The notes beneath the pieces are model-generated. The model saw nothing but the letters and a program-made list of their open reading frames with translations. It had not been told where the DNA came from and ran no database searches. DNA of 64,000 nt from Athripsodes cinereus (Eukaryota; Arthropoda; Insecta; Trichoptera; Leptoceridae): the NCBI GenBank assembly GCA_947579605.1, contig OX388314.1, positions 3,782,001 to 3,846,000 on the forward strand, written 5' to 3'. Made by a program: the position numbers and the translations under genes. This document shows positions 1-10,852 of the stretch, piece after piece (within the stretch, counting starts at the first letter, position 1; the number at the start of each line of letters is the position of its first letter).

Positions 1-228
1 ATTTTTGAAGAAGAACGAAAATGAAAAAAAAATGTTCTGGAGATGTGATCACTGAGAAGAAGAGTTGTCGAGCAAAAAATGAGAATATTAGGAGAAAGGG
101 CGGATGCAAAAGGAGTTTTCTGGATTTAATGAGTGAAAATAAGTTTGCTAAATTTTTGAATATGCGATGTGAATGGATAATGAAAAAATAAAGAAGAGGG
201 TGTATTTTTCCTGAAAGAAGGGCTGTGT
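1..228 (+). pseudogene. Decayed LINE-A C-terminal fragment, open at window start
   Basis: The bases follow the intact LINE-A copy at 60.5-60.75 kb, with many substitutions and small gaps: the blocks coding for the LRRMVGK, RRMSG and LSERR stretches can be traced. No open frame survives. This is an old copy, and it may continue left of the window. Confidence 0.55.
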
Positions 229-387
229 TACAGAATATACAGAAATCACGCCACTGACCTCTCATAATATAGAAATAATTGACTATTGCTTATACGAATA
301 ATGCTCTACAACAATAATTATTGGAATAGAAATATTTACTATGATAATAGTACGCTAGTTACGACTATTGTGTAACAATATATATAG

Positions 388-615
388 GTACTACCTACTA
401 TACTGTCAAAGCATAATCCACAATTAGGTTGGCTAGAAGACTAACTATATATTAGTATTAATAAATAGGCAGATTCTCTTCTCCATGCCAACAATAAATA
501 AGACATTCAGGGCGGGTGCCATACCTAATAGCTGAATTCGTAGATTTAATTGTTTTATACGTGATTCTTTACGAACACGAGCTGTCTTTTACATAACACT
601 CGAAAAAAGTGTGAA
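388..615 (-). repeat. R240 copy, interrupted
   Basis: Starts with degenerate TACTAC/TATAC units, then the CCACAA...GGTTGGCTAG block, the ACATTCAGG block and the CTTTTACA...ACACTCGAAAA block. The missing last part (TATTCTTTACCGAGAACTCCATGAG) lies at 1050-1105. About 430 bp carrying a T1 end and a LINE-B end were therefore inserted into this copy. Confidence 0.6.
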
Positions 616-619
616 TACT

Positions 620-665
620 TATTATTCACCGTGTTGGTGTTTAGGTATTATAATTCCATCACAAA
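620..665. repeat. T1 terminal repeat, single end
   Basis: Matches the T1 terminal sequence (CACYGTGTYGGTGTTTAGGTA, then GTAGAATTCC-like) seen at 50.16 kb and, inverted, at 52.75 kb. Only one end is recognisable here. Confidence 0.5.
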
Positions 666-739
666 ATAAAAAGACAAATGTTTTCTTCTACTTTATGATT
701 AATTATTTTCGAGGGAGAGATTTTTCGTCCTGTAAAGAC

Positions 740-990
740 ATTGTATATTTGGGACACGTACTTCGAAATGAGAAATATAGTTTACCCCAACGCATTTTGA
801 AGGGAAAAATTGAGGGTAGTCGTGGTGTGGGAAGGCGGCAGATGTCCTGGCTGAGAAATATCCGAGAGTGGACCGGAGTTCGGAGGGTGGAGGAGTTGTT
901 CCGGCTGGCACAGGACAGAGAGGCCTACGCCAGGGTGATAGCCGACGTCGGGGGGACCTGACATGGCACTTTGAGAAGAAGAAGAAAGAC
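740..990 (+). pseudogene. LINE-B C-terminal fragment with GAA-repeat tail
   Basis: The frame ending at the TGA at 959-961 reads YLGHVLRNEKYSL, then GKIEGSRGVGRRQMSWL, then WTG...VEELFRLAQDREAY. This is the usual C-terminus after the reverse transcriptase of many insect non-LTR retrotransposons (jockey/RTE-like). It is followed by GAAGAAGAAGAA, the 3' tail also seen in the LINE-B copies at 5.87 and 27.5 kb. The upstream residues of the 116-codon open frame do not look LINE-related. The copy is 5'-truncated and has no function of its own. Confidence 0.75.
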
Positions 991-1049
991 ATTGTCGATC
1001 AATTGAGATTATAAAGTAGAATAGAAGAAAACATTATGTTTTTTTTTAA

Positions 1050-1105
1050 TTTTGTTTGGTGGACTTATTCTTTACCGAGAACTCCATGAGATATAAATAT
1101 ATTTA
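1050..1105 (-). repeat. R240 copy, second half of the 388-615 copy
   Basis: Carries TTATTCTTTACCGAGAACTC and ATGAGATATAA, the R240 end that the 388-615 piece lacks. Confidence 0.5.
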
Positions 1106-1564
1106 GAATAATTTTTCACATACAAAATAAACAAGTGCATGATTTATGCATTCATCGTTTTATTTCTTACATATTGTTATGTGTGCATTTCATTCGCGTG
1201 TGAATTCTCAATGATAATGGCGTTGTATAACGAGTAAATTTAGTACTAATAACGAATAGTACTTGGTCTTTTATTAGTTGTTGATACTCACATTATACGA
1301 GTATGTAGGTAAGACCTCCCAGATTACATATATACCTACACAATCCTTTGAAATTTTCTCATTATCAATATGATTATTGATAAATACTGGTGTCTTGTGA
1401 TAATATTGTATTGCTTTGTAAATTATACGTTTTTTTGCTAGTATTTTTATTTTTAACACGATGTAGCACGGAATGTGCGTAATTTTAAAAATAAGTAATT
1501 TTTTACAGTCAAATAAATTTGTATTTCAATTTAAAAATTTTCATGAATATAATGCTATGTAGGT

Positions 1565-1800
1565 AAATGAAACCTTGGAGATACGGATTAACAGAAGTAA
1601 GCTGCGCTTTTTATGGACAGACCTAGTGTCCAATACAGAGGTTTTGCGTGGACAAGAGAATATGGATTACATCAACCGAGATCTTGAGGAACTTAATGCT
1701 AAAAATAACTGGCAATCGACTGCTGTTCAAGATAGAAATGCTTGGATATATTATATTGTTTTGGAGGCCATGACTCTTCAAGAGAAAAATGGTTGCTTTT
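1565..1800 (+). pseudogene. Decayed LINE C-terminal fragment (different family)
   Basis: A 112-codon open frame contains RSKLRFLWTD, NRDLEELNAKNNWQSTAVQDRNAW and IVLEAMTLQ. This resembles the GRPKLRW...D...L...NWR..AQDR..W....EAKT C-terminus of some insect LINEs. The GRP core is lost and the frame runs on into the T2 repeat, so it is a remnant and not a gene. Confidence 0.4.
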
Positions 1801-1804
1801 ATGA

Positions 1805-2140
1805 TTTGCAACAACTTTATTCGATTGGTAAACATTACATCGTGACAGAGAGAATGGCGGAATTGGTAAACGTTATCTATGGCCACCGAAAGTTATCACT
1901 TAAGCCAGCCTAGAGCCAATTCTTAAGCGTTGGGACGCCTTTCTCACTTCTTACAATTAGATTTTGGACAATGTTACATTGCGTAAACACGGTTCTTCAT
2001 GACGGTGTTTTGGTAGTAGAATTCCATAGCGAAGTAAATAAAAGAATAACGAGAGACATCTCTCTCGTGAATTAATCGAATAGTAGAATTAAACGGTTCT
2101 CCAATTGGGTTGTTTGATTGGTCCTGCAAGAGATGTTCGG
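1805..2140. mobile_element. T2 MITE copy with a T1 copy inserted
   Basis: Positions 1820-1996 match the reverse complement of the T2 copy at 51.85-52.2 kb (GATTGGTAAACATTACATCG, the CCAGCCTAGAGCCAATTC centre, ATTAGATTTTG). The match resumes at 2094. Between them lies a 96-bp T1-like piece flanked by the 8-bp repeat ACGGTTCT (1989-1996 and 2093-2100). Confidence 0.6.
1997..2092. mobile_element. T1 MITE copy inside T2
   Basis: Contains GGTGTTTTGGTAGTAGAATT on the left, GAGAGACATCTCTCTCGTG in the middle and TAGTAGAATTAAA on the right. The flanking 8-bp direct repeat ACGGTTCT suggests an hAT-like target duplication. Confidence 0.55.
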
Positions 2141-2639
2141 TCATCGGAAGTAAAGTAAAATAATGTATTGTAGAAAAATCATAACCATTTCTATTAGACA
2201 AAGGACACTTCAAATATTTTATGTTTGAATGTATTAGTAGTATAGAAATAGCAATTGCACACACATATCGACACAGTGTTTAATATTTTTAATACTTATA
2301 GGTAAGTATCATATTAATTACTTTAGTAAAGTATGTATGTACATCTGATATCGGTGTTTTTCTCACGAATACTTAATGCTCATACTGCTTGCGTGTGTGT
2401 TTCTTACAAGTACCATAAATTATGATTAAATGAAAAGGTACATCTCGTAGTACTCACTTATCGTTAAACACTTTTTACTTTTACAAGTATGTTTTAATTA
2501 CGTCAAGTTAATAAAAGGTTGTGTCTTTTTTCTTCTTGCACACGTGTTTTATGAATGTAGGTATCTCATTATGAAATAATATTATGATTATTAAAGTTGA
2601 TGGTAAACTGATAGCTGTATATTTGGTAGTTACATATAA
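2141..2639. other. No gene seen
   Basis: AT-rich sequence without a recognisable repeat or coding signature. Confidence 0.5.
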
Positions 2640-2990
2640 TAAGTTATTTTTTTTTTATTTCCAATATTGATTGTATCGAGTTTGCTAGAAGAATTCTTCT
2701 GTCATCTACACCCAGTTTTCTGAGATTGCTTAACAAACTCTTAGGTATTAAACCATTCACAGACAACACTATAGGTACGATGATTGTGGTTAGTGTTCTC
2801 CACATAATCTATGATTTCATGAGCAAGATCAAGATATTTTATTATCTTATCCTGCTCAGCTTTATTTAAATTTTCATCGTGTGGTATAGTGATGTCAATG
2901 ATATATGTTTTACGGGATCTGTAATCAACTAACACAATATCTGGTGGATTAGCTGGCGATCCCAGTATAATATTATGTATTGAAAAAGGA
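2640..2990 (-). pseudogene. Fragment of a restriction-endonuclease-type non-LTR retrotransposon
   Basis: On the minus strand the frame reads PPDIVLVDYRSRKTYIIDIT, then IPHDENLNKAE...KYLDLAHEI. This is the PD...D endonuclease core of R2/R4-type elements, which nick target DNA for target-primed reverse transcription. A one-base frameshift near 2785 moves the rest (IIVPIVLSVNGLIPKSLL, then ...RILLANSIQSILEI) into another frame. An oligo-A-like end lies at about 2645. The residues differ clearly from the element at 55 kb, so this is a second lineage of the same class. Confidence 0.75.
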
Positions 2991-4764
2991 AAATTTTGTT
3001 TTTATTTTTTTATTTTTTTTTATACTTTCTTATATGCTAACACATACCTGCAACATTATTTCAACAACAGAAATATATTTATGTGAGCTTTTATAAAAGT
3101 CGTTTATGATTGATGGAAAATGTTTGTGAATGATAACTTTAATCATTGCAACATTAATATTATGACATCTTTAACACATTAAAGCTCTCAATTGTTTTGT
3201 TTGCATTCAAACCAACATTTATCATTTGTTTTTCCTAATGCAGCACAACGTAAGTATCTCATAAAGAATGGTTTAATTAATTAGTTTTTAAATATTTTTA
3301 AATCTTCGTTTGCACGTGTTTAAGAACCATTAACGATGAAGATGTTTTAATGAAAGCTGTGATTATGAAACATGTTGATTTAATAATAGTACCTAATCGA
3401 GTACTAGCGAAATGACAAGTGACGAAATACTGGGTATTCTAGTCTCAGCGTTATTGTAAGCGTATTTATATGAATAAAAATATGAGTCTATGCAATGAAA
3501 ATAGAACACGTTTGAAATGACAACTTGGATTAGTTTAACCAACATAGTATCAAAATTCACTCGGTATCGGGTGCCTTACCTCGAGGAAAAGAAAGAAAGA
3601 AACAAGTTAGTATAGATAGATTTAATAACGCATGAAAGACGTCTTTCTATTTCGGTCATTAATAATCTTACACCATGAAGCACTCTATAGGCCTATAAAC
3701 GGATGCTGTGCGAAGAAATAGAGGTAATTTACGTCTTGAATTAAACTTTGCTGACTACATAACTTAAGGGATATGCCGCAATAGTGTAGTAGTAGTGTCC
3801 CACAGGTGGGATAGCTAGCGAGCTAACTAGACCTTAAAAGGTTAAACTACCATATGGCCTGCAAAAATATGAACATGAAGATCTGTGTTCATCGTTACAA
3901 CATATTAGAAAAGAATGGTTCGATGTGCCTTTGCGTGTGAACACCTCAAATAAACTGATGTCATACTCATGAAAATATATTTAACTTTCAAATAAACGCA
4001 TGGTATATTTTACATAAACAATTTGGCAAGTAAATAAATATTACATCAAAATTACACATGCCAAGAGTATTATTGTGACAATATAAACAAATGACAACAA
4101 ACCTACTTTTGTTTATTTACCGTCTTCTAATTTTTTCTTCATTTGTTTGCATTTATTATCAAGATGACTTTCTAAGGCAGTTTCACTATCATTTAAGTAT
4201 TGTAGTTATAATATAAAAAAATATTTAATTTATTGTACGTCACTACAAACACATGTTCATTCATATCTGTATGTCGAAGCGACACTGCACTATGTCACAA
4301 TAAGTTTTTTTAATATGATCGGTTTTTTTTTCAAAAAAAAAACATTTTTTGTTTTTCAAATGTATAGTATACGAAAAGACTAGTCGAAAATAATTGTGAG
4401 CTTATAACTATTGCTCTATTTCTTTATTCAAAAAATATGAAGCTAAGTTGGCATTGTTTTGCTCGAACAATGATTTTATGATTTTATATTTTTTTGTTAA
4501 TATCACAACATTAAACGTGTTTCAAATACAGAAAAAAATTGTGTTCAAGAAAACAAAACGAGGATAACAGTATTATGTAAATTTACTTAATGAATCATTA
4601 GGAAGTTGAATTCTATAATGAAATAAAAACAGTTTTTTTTTTGTTTTATGTTGCATTTGAGAGAGATGTATTTTGTATTCGAACGAAATTGTTTATTAAG
4701 GTATCAAAAAAAATTACAATATTCTTAGAAGCGAAAGATATAATATTATCTCTCAAATACAAAT
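2991..4764. other. No gene seen; two R240 tails at 3765-3835
   Basis: AT-rich DNA with homopolymer T and A runs (2998-3022, 4320-4345). Around 3765-3835 the R240 3' end appears in both orientations. Nothing else is recognised. Confidence 0.45.
3765..3835. repeat. Two R240 3' ends, tail to tail
   Basis: GGGATATGCCGCAATAGTGTAGTAGTAG reads as the 3' end of a plus-strand copy. It is followed at once by TCCCACAGGTGGGATAGC, the inverted 3' end of a minus-strand copy. Both bodies are missing. Confidence 0.45.
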
Positions 4765-4905
4765 CACGTAACCAATCGGGCATGTCGATTAGAGAACCAT
4801 ATTTACACAATGTTACATAGGGCAAAATCTAATCGTAAGAAAGAGAGAGAGGCGGCCCAATGCTAACGAATTGGCTCATTGCGTATTTAGCCCAAATCCA
4901 GTAAA
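4765..4905. repeat. T2 MITE fragment
   Basis: CGATTAGAGAACCAT, ACAATGTTACATAGGGCAAA, ATCTAATCGTAAGAAA and AACGAATTGGCTC follow one arm of the T2 copy at 51.86 kb. The other arm is not recognisable. Confidence 0.5.
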
Positions 4906-5332
4906 ATAGTATAGGAAATATTGTAATCACAAATTTAATCATAGATATAACATTTGTTTTTATTTTACATCACTTTGTTTTTTTTAAAAAAATTGATCAA
5001 ACTTCGACATGGCATAGTTTTGCTCATTCTTATATAAAACTTACGTCAATTTGACACATGGAAATATTAATTACTGGATGTGTGTACCGCAATATTAATA
5101 TGATCATCAAATGATAACACTACAAACTTGTTGTATATAAATAGCTACTAACATGCAATTCAATATTATTATTTATAATGAAATAACAGGTTGATCATGT
5201 CAGTGATTCTAACTATGTACATATTGTGAGGTTTGATACATTTCTTTTTTGTGTTACATTTTTTTTCTGGCGTATATCGAGTAAGAAAAAATATTTTTTA
5301 ATAATTAATAATTGGAACTAATTGTAGCATGA

Positions 5333-5520
5333 CTTATCCGACAATTGGGGTAGCCAGCAGACTAACTGCATATAATTAATGTGAAAGTTGTCCTCCCCGT
5401 GCCAATTAACCATTAAGACACCCAGGATGGGAGGCATGGCTCATCGAATTGAAAATATTTTATATAGGGGAATCTCTGGGATAGCATTGGTTGAAGGCTG
5501 TATTTGTTAAGGCTGGTTAC
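5333..5520 (-). repeat. R240 copy
   Basis: Has GGGGTAGCCAGCAGACTAAC, a CCTCCCCGTGCC block and CACCCAGGATGGGAGGCAT. The 5' part of the repeat diverges after 5450. Confidence 0.65.
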
Positions 5521-5634
5521 CTTTCTGTTACCTTTTTTTTTACTTCGCAAAATAAACCAAAGATAATAAGTCTAAAATGTATCTTCAAACAGAATGATTT
5601 TATGAAAAAAATCCCCATCCAATGCATTTTTAAA

Positions 5635-5875
5635 TTTATGTGATGAAGAGAAAGAAGAAAATATGCCATCCTAAAACTAATCATAGAAGGGAAGATTAAG
5701 GGCCGTAGAGGGGTTGGAAGAAGGCGACTTTCCTGGCTCCAGAACATTCAAGAGTGGACCGGGATGAGAGGTGTGTAGGAGCTGTTTCGTGCTGTCCGGA
5801 ACAGGAAAGATTTCTCCCAAATGGTAGTCAACGTCGGGGGCAACCGACAAGATACGTAGAGAAGAAGAGATGAAA
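5635..5875 (+). pseudogene. LINE-B C-terminal fragment
   Basis: The plus strand reads AILKLIIEGKIKGRRGVGRR, then LSWLQNIQEWTGMRGV, a stop, then ELFRAVRNRKDFSQMVVNVG. It ends in a GAGAAGAAGAG tail. It is close to the copies at 27.3 and 46.5 kb. The in-frame TAG within the WTG...ELF block shows it is dead. Confidence 0.7.
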
Positions 5876-7690
5876 ATAAAAGTTATAATATATTATTTTC
5901 ATGCAAAATTTAATCAAATTGATTGTGTAATGAAAAGAGAGAAAGCTTTTTTAAAAAGCACATTAATAAAATTATCTCAAAATTTTTAAATACATTTTAA
6001 AATATTTTTTACTACAAACACACAGAGTTCATTCACCACATTTTATTGATAGAAACAGTGATAAGATCAAGTAACAGCTGATATTGGTCACATTTAATGG
6101 TTAATTTTCTAGTTCAATGTCTTTGGAACTAGGCATGTTATTAAAATTAAATTTGAATCACTTCTTGATACATAAACATAAAATCAAATGATAATAATAA
6201 TAATTGAACACAACTATCATTATCTTTTGTATGTACGTATTATAATACTTAACACACTAATATATCAATAAACAAATTATTGTTTGGGTGGAGTAATTAA
6301 GAAATTTTTCAAGTCTATTTTTTTCTGGCAATCCACTCGTATCGAGTGATTTGTGCCTACGAATACAAAAAACTGAAAACGTATAAATATTTTTACACTT
6401 TCTACCACATACATGTGCCATGACAAGCTCTCATCATTTTGCATACACAAGCATCCGTTAAAGGGAAACCTAGAATGTACATACAACATAAGCTCAATCT
6501 GTCCGGATCCTGTCACAAGAAAGATAGCTCTTTTTATACAAACATATCTGCATAACACCTTATAGGCACTGTAAAAATATATAAAACATAAGTACACAAT
6601 AGTCTCGACTAGGTAATTTGATTTGTACGATAATCATTTGTTATTTTGTCCCTGGGTCTTCACTGCAACAGATATCTCAGTTGACTTCCAACATAATTAT
6701 TCCGAGTTCGATTCCTAGCTGCGACATAACGTTTATAGTAAAAATTATCAATTGATAAGTTTACGATCGCCAGCTTTACAAACATCTGTCAATGAAAAGC
6801 TTTTAAAAAGTTCAAAGCTATTATAAATATGGCATACCGTATTATTTTTACAATATTGTGGGCGAGTTGATCGCATCAGATCCATTTACAATAATACATT
6901 AGACATGTCACTAAATTGGCAAAAGGACATTTAATATCTTTACATATAGGTACACATAACATAAATTTTAACATGTATAACAATCAATCAATTAAATTAA
7001 TCTTGGACATGGAATAACATTATTGCAAAAACAATTTTCACTTAGTTAAAATAATAATGAATTATTATAGCATTAGAACTCAGAGGTATCATCAGATAAT
7101 ACATTCGTATAAATAATTACACTTATACTTTGAGAAAGTGAAAAGATAAAAAATAAACAAATAAAATAATAATTATACTCTTAATGGCTTTCATTGAATA
7201 CATATTTTGATAATAATATAACAAAACACCGTATGAATATTTTGGTCCGTTTAAATATGTGTTTGTATGTAAGTCCTCAATGGATGCCGTAATTAGACAA
7301 GACAGACATAAAATAATACACTATGTACGAGGTGTCATCCTTTGAGCAGGTTTTAGGCTAAAAACAATAGACATATGCTATTTATTGGCAGATATATTAC
7401 AATTTATATGAACGGGAATCGAAGATTTTTTTCAAATTATTTTGTCAAAATGCATTTTCTTAGGTATTTCAATTTGTGGGATATTTAGCAAGATAGATAT
7501 AAAATTAAATAATGTTTGTCATTTTGATACATAATTTTATTTTTTTATTTAAAATGTTTGTCAGCTTTCAAATAATTTCCCGCATTTTTTGCCATTTCAC
7601 AAGCAAGTACTTGTATTATCTGCAAGAGCTTATTCGTCAATTTTATCGATTGATTTATTTTGTTCCTTACTGTATATTGGTTATTAGATC
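5876..7690. other. No gene seen
   Basis: AT-rich, with (ATA)n patches. At 6655-6730 a worn tRNA-like B box (GAGTTCGATTCC) hints at an old SINE. At 6835-6870 GGGCGAGTTGATCGC resembles the RepC core. No coding signal. Confidence 0.45.
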
Positions 7691-7696
7691 ACTGAA

Positions 7697-7751
7697 CATT
7701 GGTTATTAGAATTATGAGCAAATTCAATGCTCATAATTCTAATAACCAATG
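7697..7751. repeat. Perfect 24-bp inverted repeat
   Basis: CATTGGTTATTAGAATTATG... at 7697-7720 is repeated exactly as its reverse complement at 7728-7751, with a 7-base loop. A partial direct copy (TTGGTTATTAGA) sits just upstream at 7678-7689. Confidence 0.85.
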
Positions 7752-8164
7752 GACGAGTTACACGCTAAATCGCGATATCGCGAAATTATTACATGAACGA
7801 AGCCGGAAAAGTTACACTAATGAATAAATAAACAAATAAATAAAATAAAATAAACAACGAAACCCACACATTACATTTACTGTTAATAGTACGTTGCCAA
7901 AAATGGATTACAAATATATCGCGAATTATTAATCAAAAATTCTCTTTGATACTACATATATAATTAACTATCAAATACATTTTATGTACATAGTCCGCGG
8001 CATAGACCTTGAAAAAAAAAGTTGTAGCAAGTATGTCAATAATAATTCAAACTTTACATATTATTGTATAAGCTTTATTCAATATGATGGTATTATTTTG
8101 TTGTTATATACAGAATAATTTATCACGTTTTCATTTTCACTGAAAGTTCACTGTAATTTTTTTT

Positions 8165-8290
8165 AAAGATACATCTAGGTTTTTGTTATAAACTCAAATA
8201 CAACCTTATAAACCTTTTACAGTAAGCTAAAAGCATGTGTCGTGAAAGAGGAGATTGCCAGCACCTGGGATTGAACCTTCTCAACTTTTC
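8165..8290 (-). mobile_element. SINE1 copy, 5' end decayed
   Basis: Same order of blocks as the SINE1 copy at 16.8 kb: KATACATCTAGG, ACAACCTTATAAACC, CAGTAAGCTAAAAGC, then the tRNA B box read on the minus strand as GGTTCAATCCC. The A-box half is not recognisable. A 138-codon open frame across it (8235-8651) is spurious. Confidence 0.7.
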
Positions 8291-8334
8291 GAACGATCGA
8301 ATATTCTTCATACTACTTACTATATCTACTATAA

Positions 8335-8560
8335 CGGCACATACCACAAATAGGGTAGCCAGCAGACAAACCGCATATGTATTAAACACTCAAATTGCCA
8401 ACAAAAACATAAGACATTCAGGATGGATGGCAATTAACGTTATCGTTGAATTAAAGATAGAAAATTTATGTTTGTGTTTCGAACATCTGTCTTTTATAGG
8501 ACAACTGAAAATTTACGGAAATGAGTGGGTGCTCCAAAGCATAGTAGGTACAAACCCTTT
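8335..8560 (-). repeat. R240 copy
   Basis: GGGTAGCCAGCAGAC, AAGACATTCAGGATGGATGG, TTCGAACATCTGTCTTTTAT and ATTTACGGAAATGAGTGG all line up with the reference copy. It sits directly next to SINE1. Confidence 0.7.
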
Positions 8561-8764
8561 TCCCTTGACTGATAACATTTTACTCAACGGACAAAATCAA
8601 ATAAGAAACAAAATAAAAGTCCTTTACGGAACCCTTATTCGATCAAGTTAATCATAATTTGCTAAAAGCTGCAGAAATATTTTAGCGAAAAACTTATTCG
8701 TAGCTTTAATATCCCCACTGCTTATTACTAAAGTCTATTGAAATCTTACCACTATTACTACTAA

Positions 8765-8905
8765 ACCATCACGATATATACAAGTGGAGTAGCCATCGGA
8801 CTAGCTGTATGCAATTAACATGCATATCGTCCTTCCCGTGCTAATATCAAGATGTGTGGCAAACCTCGATGCTGAATTTAAAACGAATAATGTCTTTTTT
8901 TCGAA
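8765..8905 (-). repeat. R240 copy, 5' part missing
   Basis: CATCACGATATATACAAGTG, AGTAGCCATCGGACTAGC and CGTCCTTCCCGTGC match the 3' half of R240. Confidence 0.6.
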
Positions 8906-9424
8906 ACGTCTTTATTTTATTTTAATATCAAAGTTAACACAACTATAAAAGTACGTTTTTTTGTACAAACAACTTTTCCTTTTCACGATTATTAAACAAC
9001 GTGTTGCACGTTAAGTTGTACGTAAAATTCATACTTGTACTACTATGGGTATACTATACAACAACAAACTTGATTCATAGTAGCATATAGAAGAACTGAA
9101 TCTTATAATATTATATACGTATAATAATAATAATGATAAATCATGCCTATAGCACTTTCACTCTTCTACATCGAACAGATATATCATCGACGTTGCAATA
9201 CGACCACAATACTACTTGCCAAACTCCAACGGAGTACCTACATACTTGATATTAAATATTATCTATGGAAGGTATATAATATCCATTATCGTACAGGTGT
9301 TCTTGAGTATATTTGTATGTAAGGTGATTTAGAGTACTATTCGAGCATCATTCAATTGGATATTGCAGTAGTTTCTAAAATCATCACTCGAAGTACTACA
9401 TACTATTTTTTTTTAAATTACTAC

Positions 9425-9575
9425 ATATCACAAAGGTAGGAGAACCAGCAGACTAGCTGGATGCAATCAAAATGCAAGCAATCGTCTCCGTAGTGATAAA
9501 AAAGACGTTTGGGATGAATGGCTGACTTTATCGCTGAAATTCAGATGTAAAATGTTCTCATTTTTTGGTAAAATT
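9425..9575 (-). repeat. R240 copy, diverged
   Basis: AGGAGAACCAGCAGACTAGC, CGTCTCCGTAGTG and TGGGATGAATGGC follow R240 with many changes. Confidence 0.5.
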
Positions 9576-9603
9576 TTTTTTCTCAATACTAACGAAATTT
9601 CAC

Positions 9604-9814
9604 AACGAATCATTGGTACGTTCTATCAGATTAGGACCAGAGATAGTACAAACGATTCATTAGTACCAATCTATAATATTAACTTTTCGCAAAAAAATTG
9701 TTGGTAAATTTACCAACGACTTGTTTGCGGAAGGTTAATTTTATAGATTCGTACTAATGAATCGTTTGTACTATCTCCGGTCCTAATCTGATAGTACGTA
9801 CCAATGATTCGTTT
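9604..9814. mobile_element. Foldback element with ~100-bp arms
   Basis: The left arm begins AACGAATCATTGGTACG and the right arm ends with its inverse, CGTACCAATGATTCGTT. Both arms contain TCAGATTAGGACC, GATAGTACAAACGATTCATT and a GTTGGTAAATTT block next to a very short centre. The arms differ at only a few positions. A related unit (CGATTCATTAGTAC) also occurs inside each arm. It is non-coding and probably a palindromic MITE. Confidence 0.8.
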
Positions 9815-10389
9815 CGAGTATTTTTCTCAGTGTGCCATTTGCAAAACACTGAAAAACTTACGAAAAATAGAAAGAAATCAATTCTTCGCCAGGTGCACTA
9901 CGGTCTGTTATATAATTTCTACAATATAATATCCAATTGATTCCCTCAAGATTGAGTAGAGCTCGTACTTTGAGGAACAATTCCATTAGTCTGCATAAAA
10001 AAATACATCCTATGTTGTAAATTTCATACAAAATCAAACAAGCAGTCAATAACCATTACAACAATAGACAATGATAAAATACGCATAGTGAAACAATACA
10101 AGTCTGATACAGAAAATAAAAAGAAAACTTGACAAACTACAGACAAGTTACGTAACTGCAAAAAATTCATTACCTGATTGAACGCAAGTGCTCAAAGATA
10201 AAGAAAATATTTCAATAATAAAACTATGATTTAGTGAATGCACTTTTAAATTCAATTAACTGCATTCAATTTGAAGAATCCAATTTAACATTTGCATCAC
10301 TTGCAAAACTTTGGTATTTTTATTATGACAATGCATTTCTTTCTTTGGTTGTCATGGAAAAAACAGATTTTTTTTTTGAATAAATAGAA

Positions 10390-10660
10390 ACAAGCGTTTC
10401 ATTCTACTATAGACTGAGCAACACGAGAGAGTCTTTCGACTTCTTCGAAAGACATCTCTCTCACGTTGTTTCGTTTATTTGAAGCGTTTGGTTCAATTTA
10501 TGGCCGATTTCAATAACCTATCTATCCGTGACTGTCGTTTGAAGTCTATTGTAGAAAACATATTACACATTAGATTTCAATCGACAGTAGCGGATAGATA
10601 AATTATCGAAACCGGCCATTATCCAATAACAGAATTCTACTACTTGGTTACCAATACTAT
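10390..10660. mobile_element. T1 MITE copy split by another MITE
   Basis: AACAAGCGTTTCATTCTACT, ACGAGAGAGTC...GAAAGACATCTCTCTC and GTTTCGTTTATTTGAAGCG form the left part. After the insert at 10501-10618 it continues as GAATTCTACTACTTGGTTAC, a decayed inverted T1 end. Confidence 0.55.
10501..10618. mobile_element. 118-bp palindromic MITE with TTA target duplication
   Basis: The termini are TGGCCGATTTC and GAAACCGGCCA. The inverted arms extend through CTATCTATCCGTGACTGTCG and the mirrored CGACAGTAGCGGATAGATA. TTA lies on both sides (10498-10500 and 10619-10621). A 3-bp TTA duplication fits PIF/Harbinger-type insertion. It carries no coding capacity. Confidence 0.8.
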
Positions 10661-10771
10661 AAATGAATTTATTATTTTAATAAATAACATTGCTTGGTCA
10701 AAAATAAAGACGCAGCACTTGTGTGCACAATTTTATTTAAAAAAAATTATACCTTCACCATCACAACAAAT

Positions 10772-10852
10772 CCCACAAGAATTTATGGATAGCCAGAATT
10801 CTAACTGCATTTCAAAAAGGTGCAAGTTGTCCACTTCGTTTCAGTAAGAGAA
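10772..10852 (-). repeat. R240 fragment
   Basis: CCCACAAGAATTTATGGATA, GCCAGAATTCTAACTGCAT and GCAAGTTGTCC match the 3' third of R240. Confidence 0.5.

Noticed and set aside
8235..8651. 138-codon open frame
   Set aside because: It runs through SINE1 and R240 sequence in unrelated frames; chance.
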